Shown: positions 63,990-64,000 of the stretch, piece by piece
Layout of the letters: each line of letters starts with the position of its first letter
How positions within the stretch are numbered: the stretch's first letter is position 1
DNA from: 9FT-COMBO-48-23 sp964400675
GTDB taxonomy: Bacteria > Chloroflexota > Dehalococcoidia > GIF9 > UBA5629
NCBI GenBank assembly: GCA_964400675.1
Contig: CAYNVO010000010.1
Location: 1-64,000 of the forward strand
Reading direction: 5' to 3'
DNA: 64,000 nucleotides
Translations under genes and position numbers: made by a program
The notes under the pieces: model-generated
What the model was told of the DNA's origin: nothing
The model's input: the letters and a program-made list of their open reading frames with translations, nothing else
The model's database searches: none

Positions 63990-64000
63990 AGATTCAGCAG

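Overview
The window looks like a chromosome segment from an anaerobic bacterium, most likely a Chloroflexota of the Dehalococcoidia type. This is inferred from the gene set: two proteins of the 4-hydroxybutyryl-CoA dehydratase family, an adenosylcobalamin-type ribonucleotide reductase, a homocitrate/Re-citrate synthase-like enzyme, a GAF–HPRT fusion, dodecin and RlmN. No rRNA or taxonomic marker is present to prove it.

Layout. 1-23.2 kb is mostly chromosomal. It holds a GHKL ATPase with a nuclease-like C-terminus, a C39-like peptidase with an N-formylglutamate-amidohydrolase-like partner, an alpha/beta hydrolase, an AhpD-like protein and a DUF523 protein. It continues with a frameshifted 4-hydroxybutyryl-CoA dehydratase paralogue, a nitroreductase, rlmN, an intact dehydratase paralogue, a DUF1254/DUF1214 lipoprotein, an SNF2 helicase, a DegV protein and an ABC-F ATPase. 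23.7-28.0 kb is a mobile-type module with a divergent DNA sliding clamp, a three-gene coupled operon, a sigma-like protein, an inverted GTTCGTAGCT repeat region and strong terminators. 28.4-40.2 kb is cargo: DUF4145 and HEPN-like genes, a type II restriction-modification pair, a membrane-anchored HAD nucleotidase and a family of four genes sharing a zinc-ribbon head. 40.4-47.3 kb is a second module with the same GTTCGTAGCT-type repeats, a large serine recombinase, a second sigma-like paralogue in inverted orientation and two tyrosine recombinases.

47.4-56.5 kb is a precisely delimited 9,030-bp integrative element in the 3' end of tRNA-Lys(TTT), bounded by a 55-bp direct repeat. Its attachment site lies inside a coding frame. 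A short HTH gene at the left end and a tyrosine recombinase at the right end read through the att copy in the same frame, so excision would join them into one 345-residue HTH-integrase ORF, and integration splits it. I regard this as the most notable feature of the window. The element carries a AAA+ replication-type ATPase, a PD-(D/E)XK-like protein, an Ntn-hydrolase-like protein with an unknown partner, and two membrane-anchored beta-rich proteins. A recurring G-rich intergenic motif is also present.

56.5-64 kb returns to chromosome: tRNA-Lys, tRNA-Gly, dodecin, a TrmO-like protein, the HMGL-family synthase, a standalone structured RNA with a consensus promoter, a GAF/nuclease-like/HPRT triple fusion and the class II ribonucleotide reductase, which runs up to the window edge.
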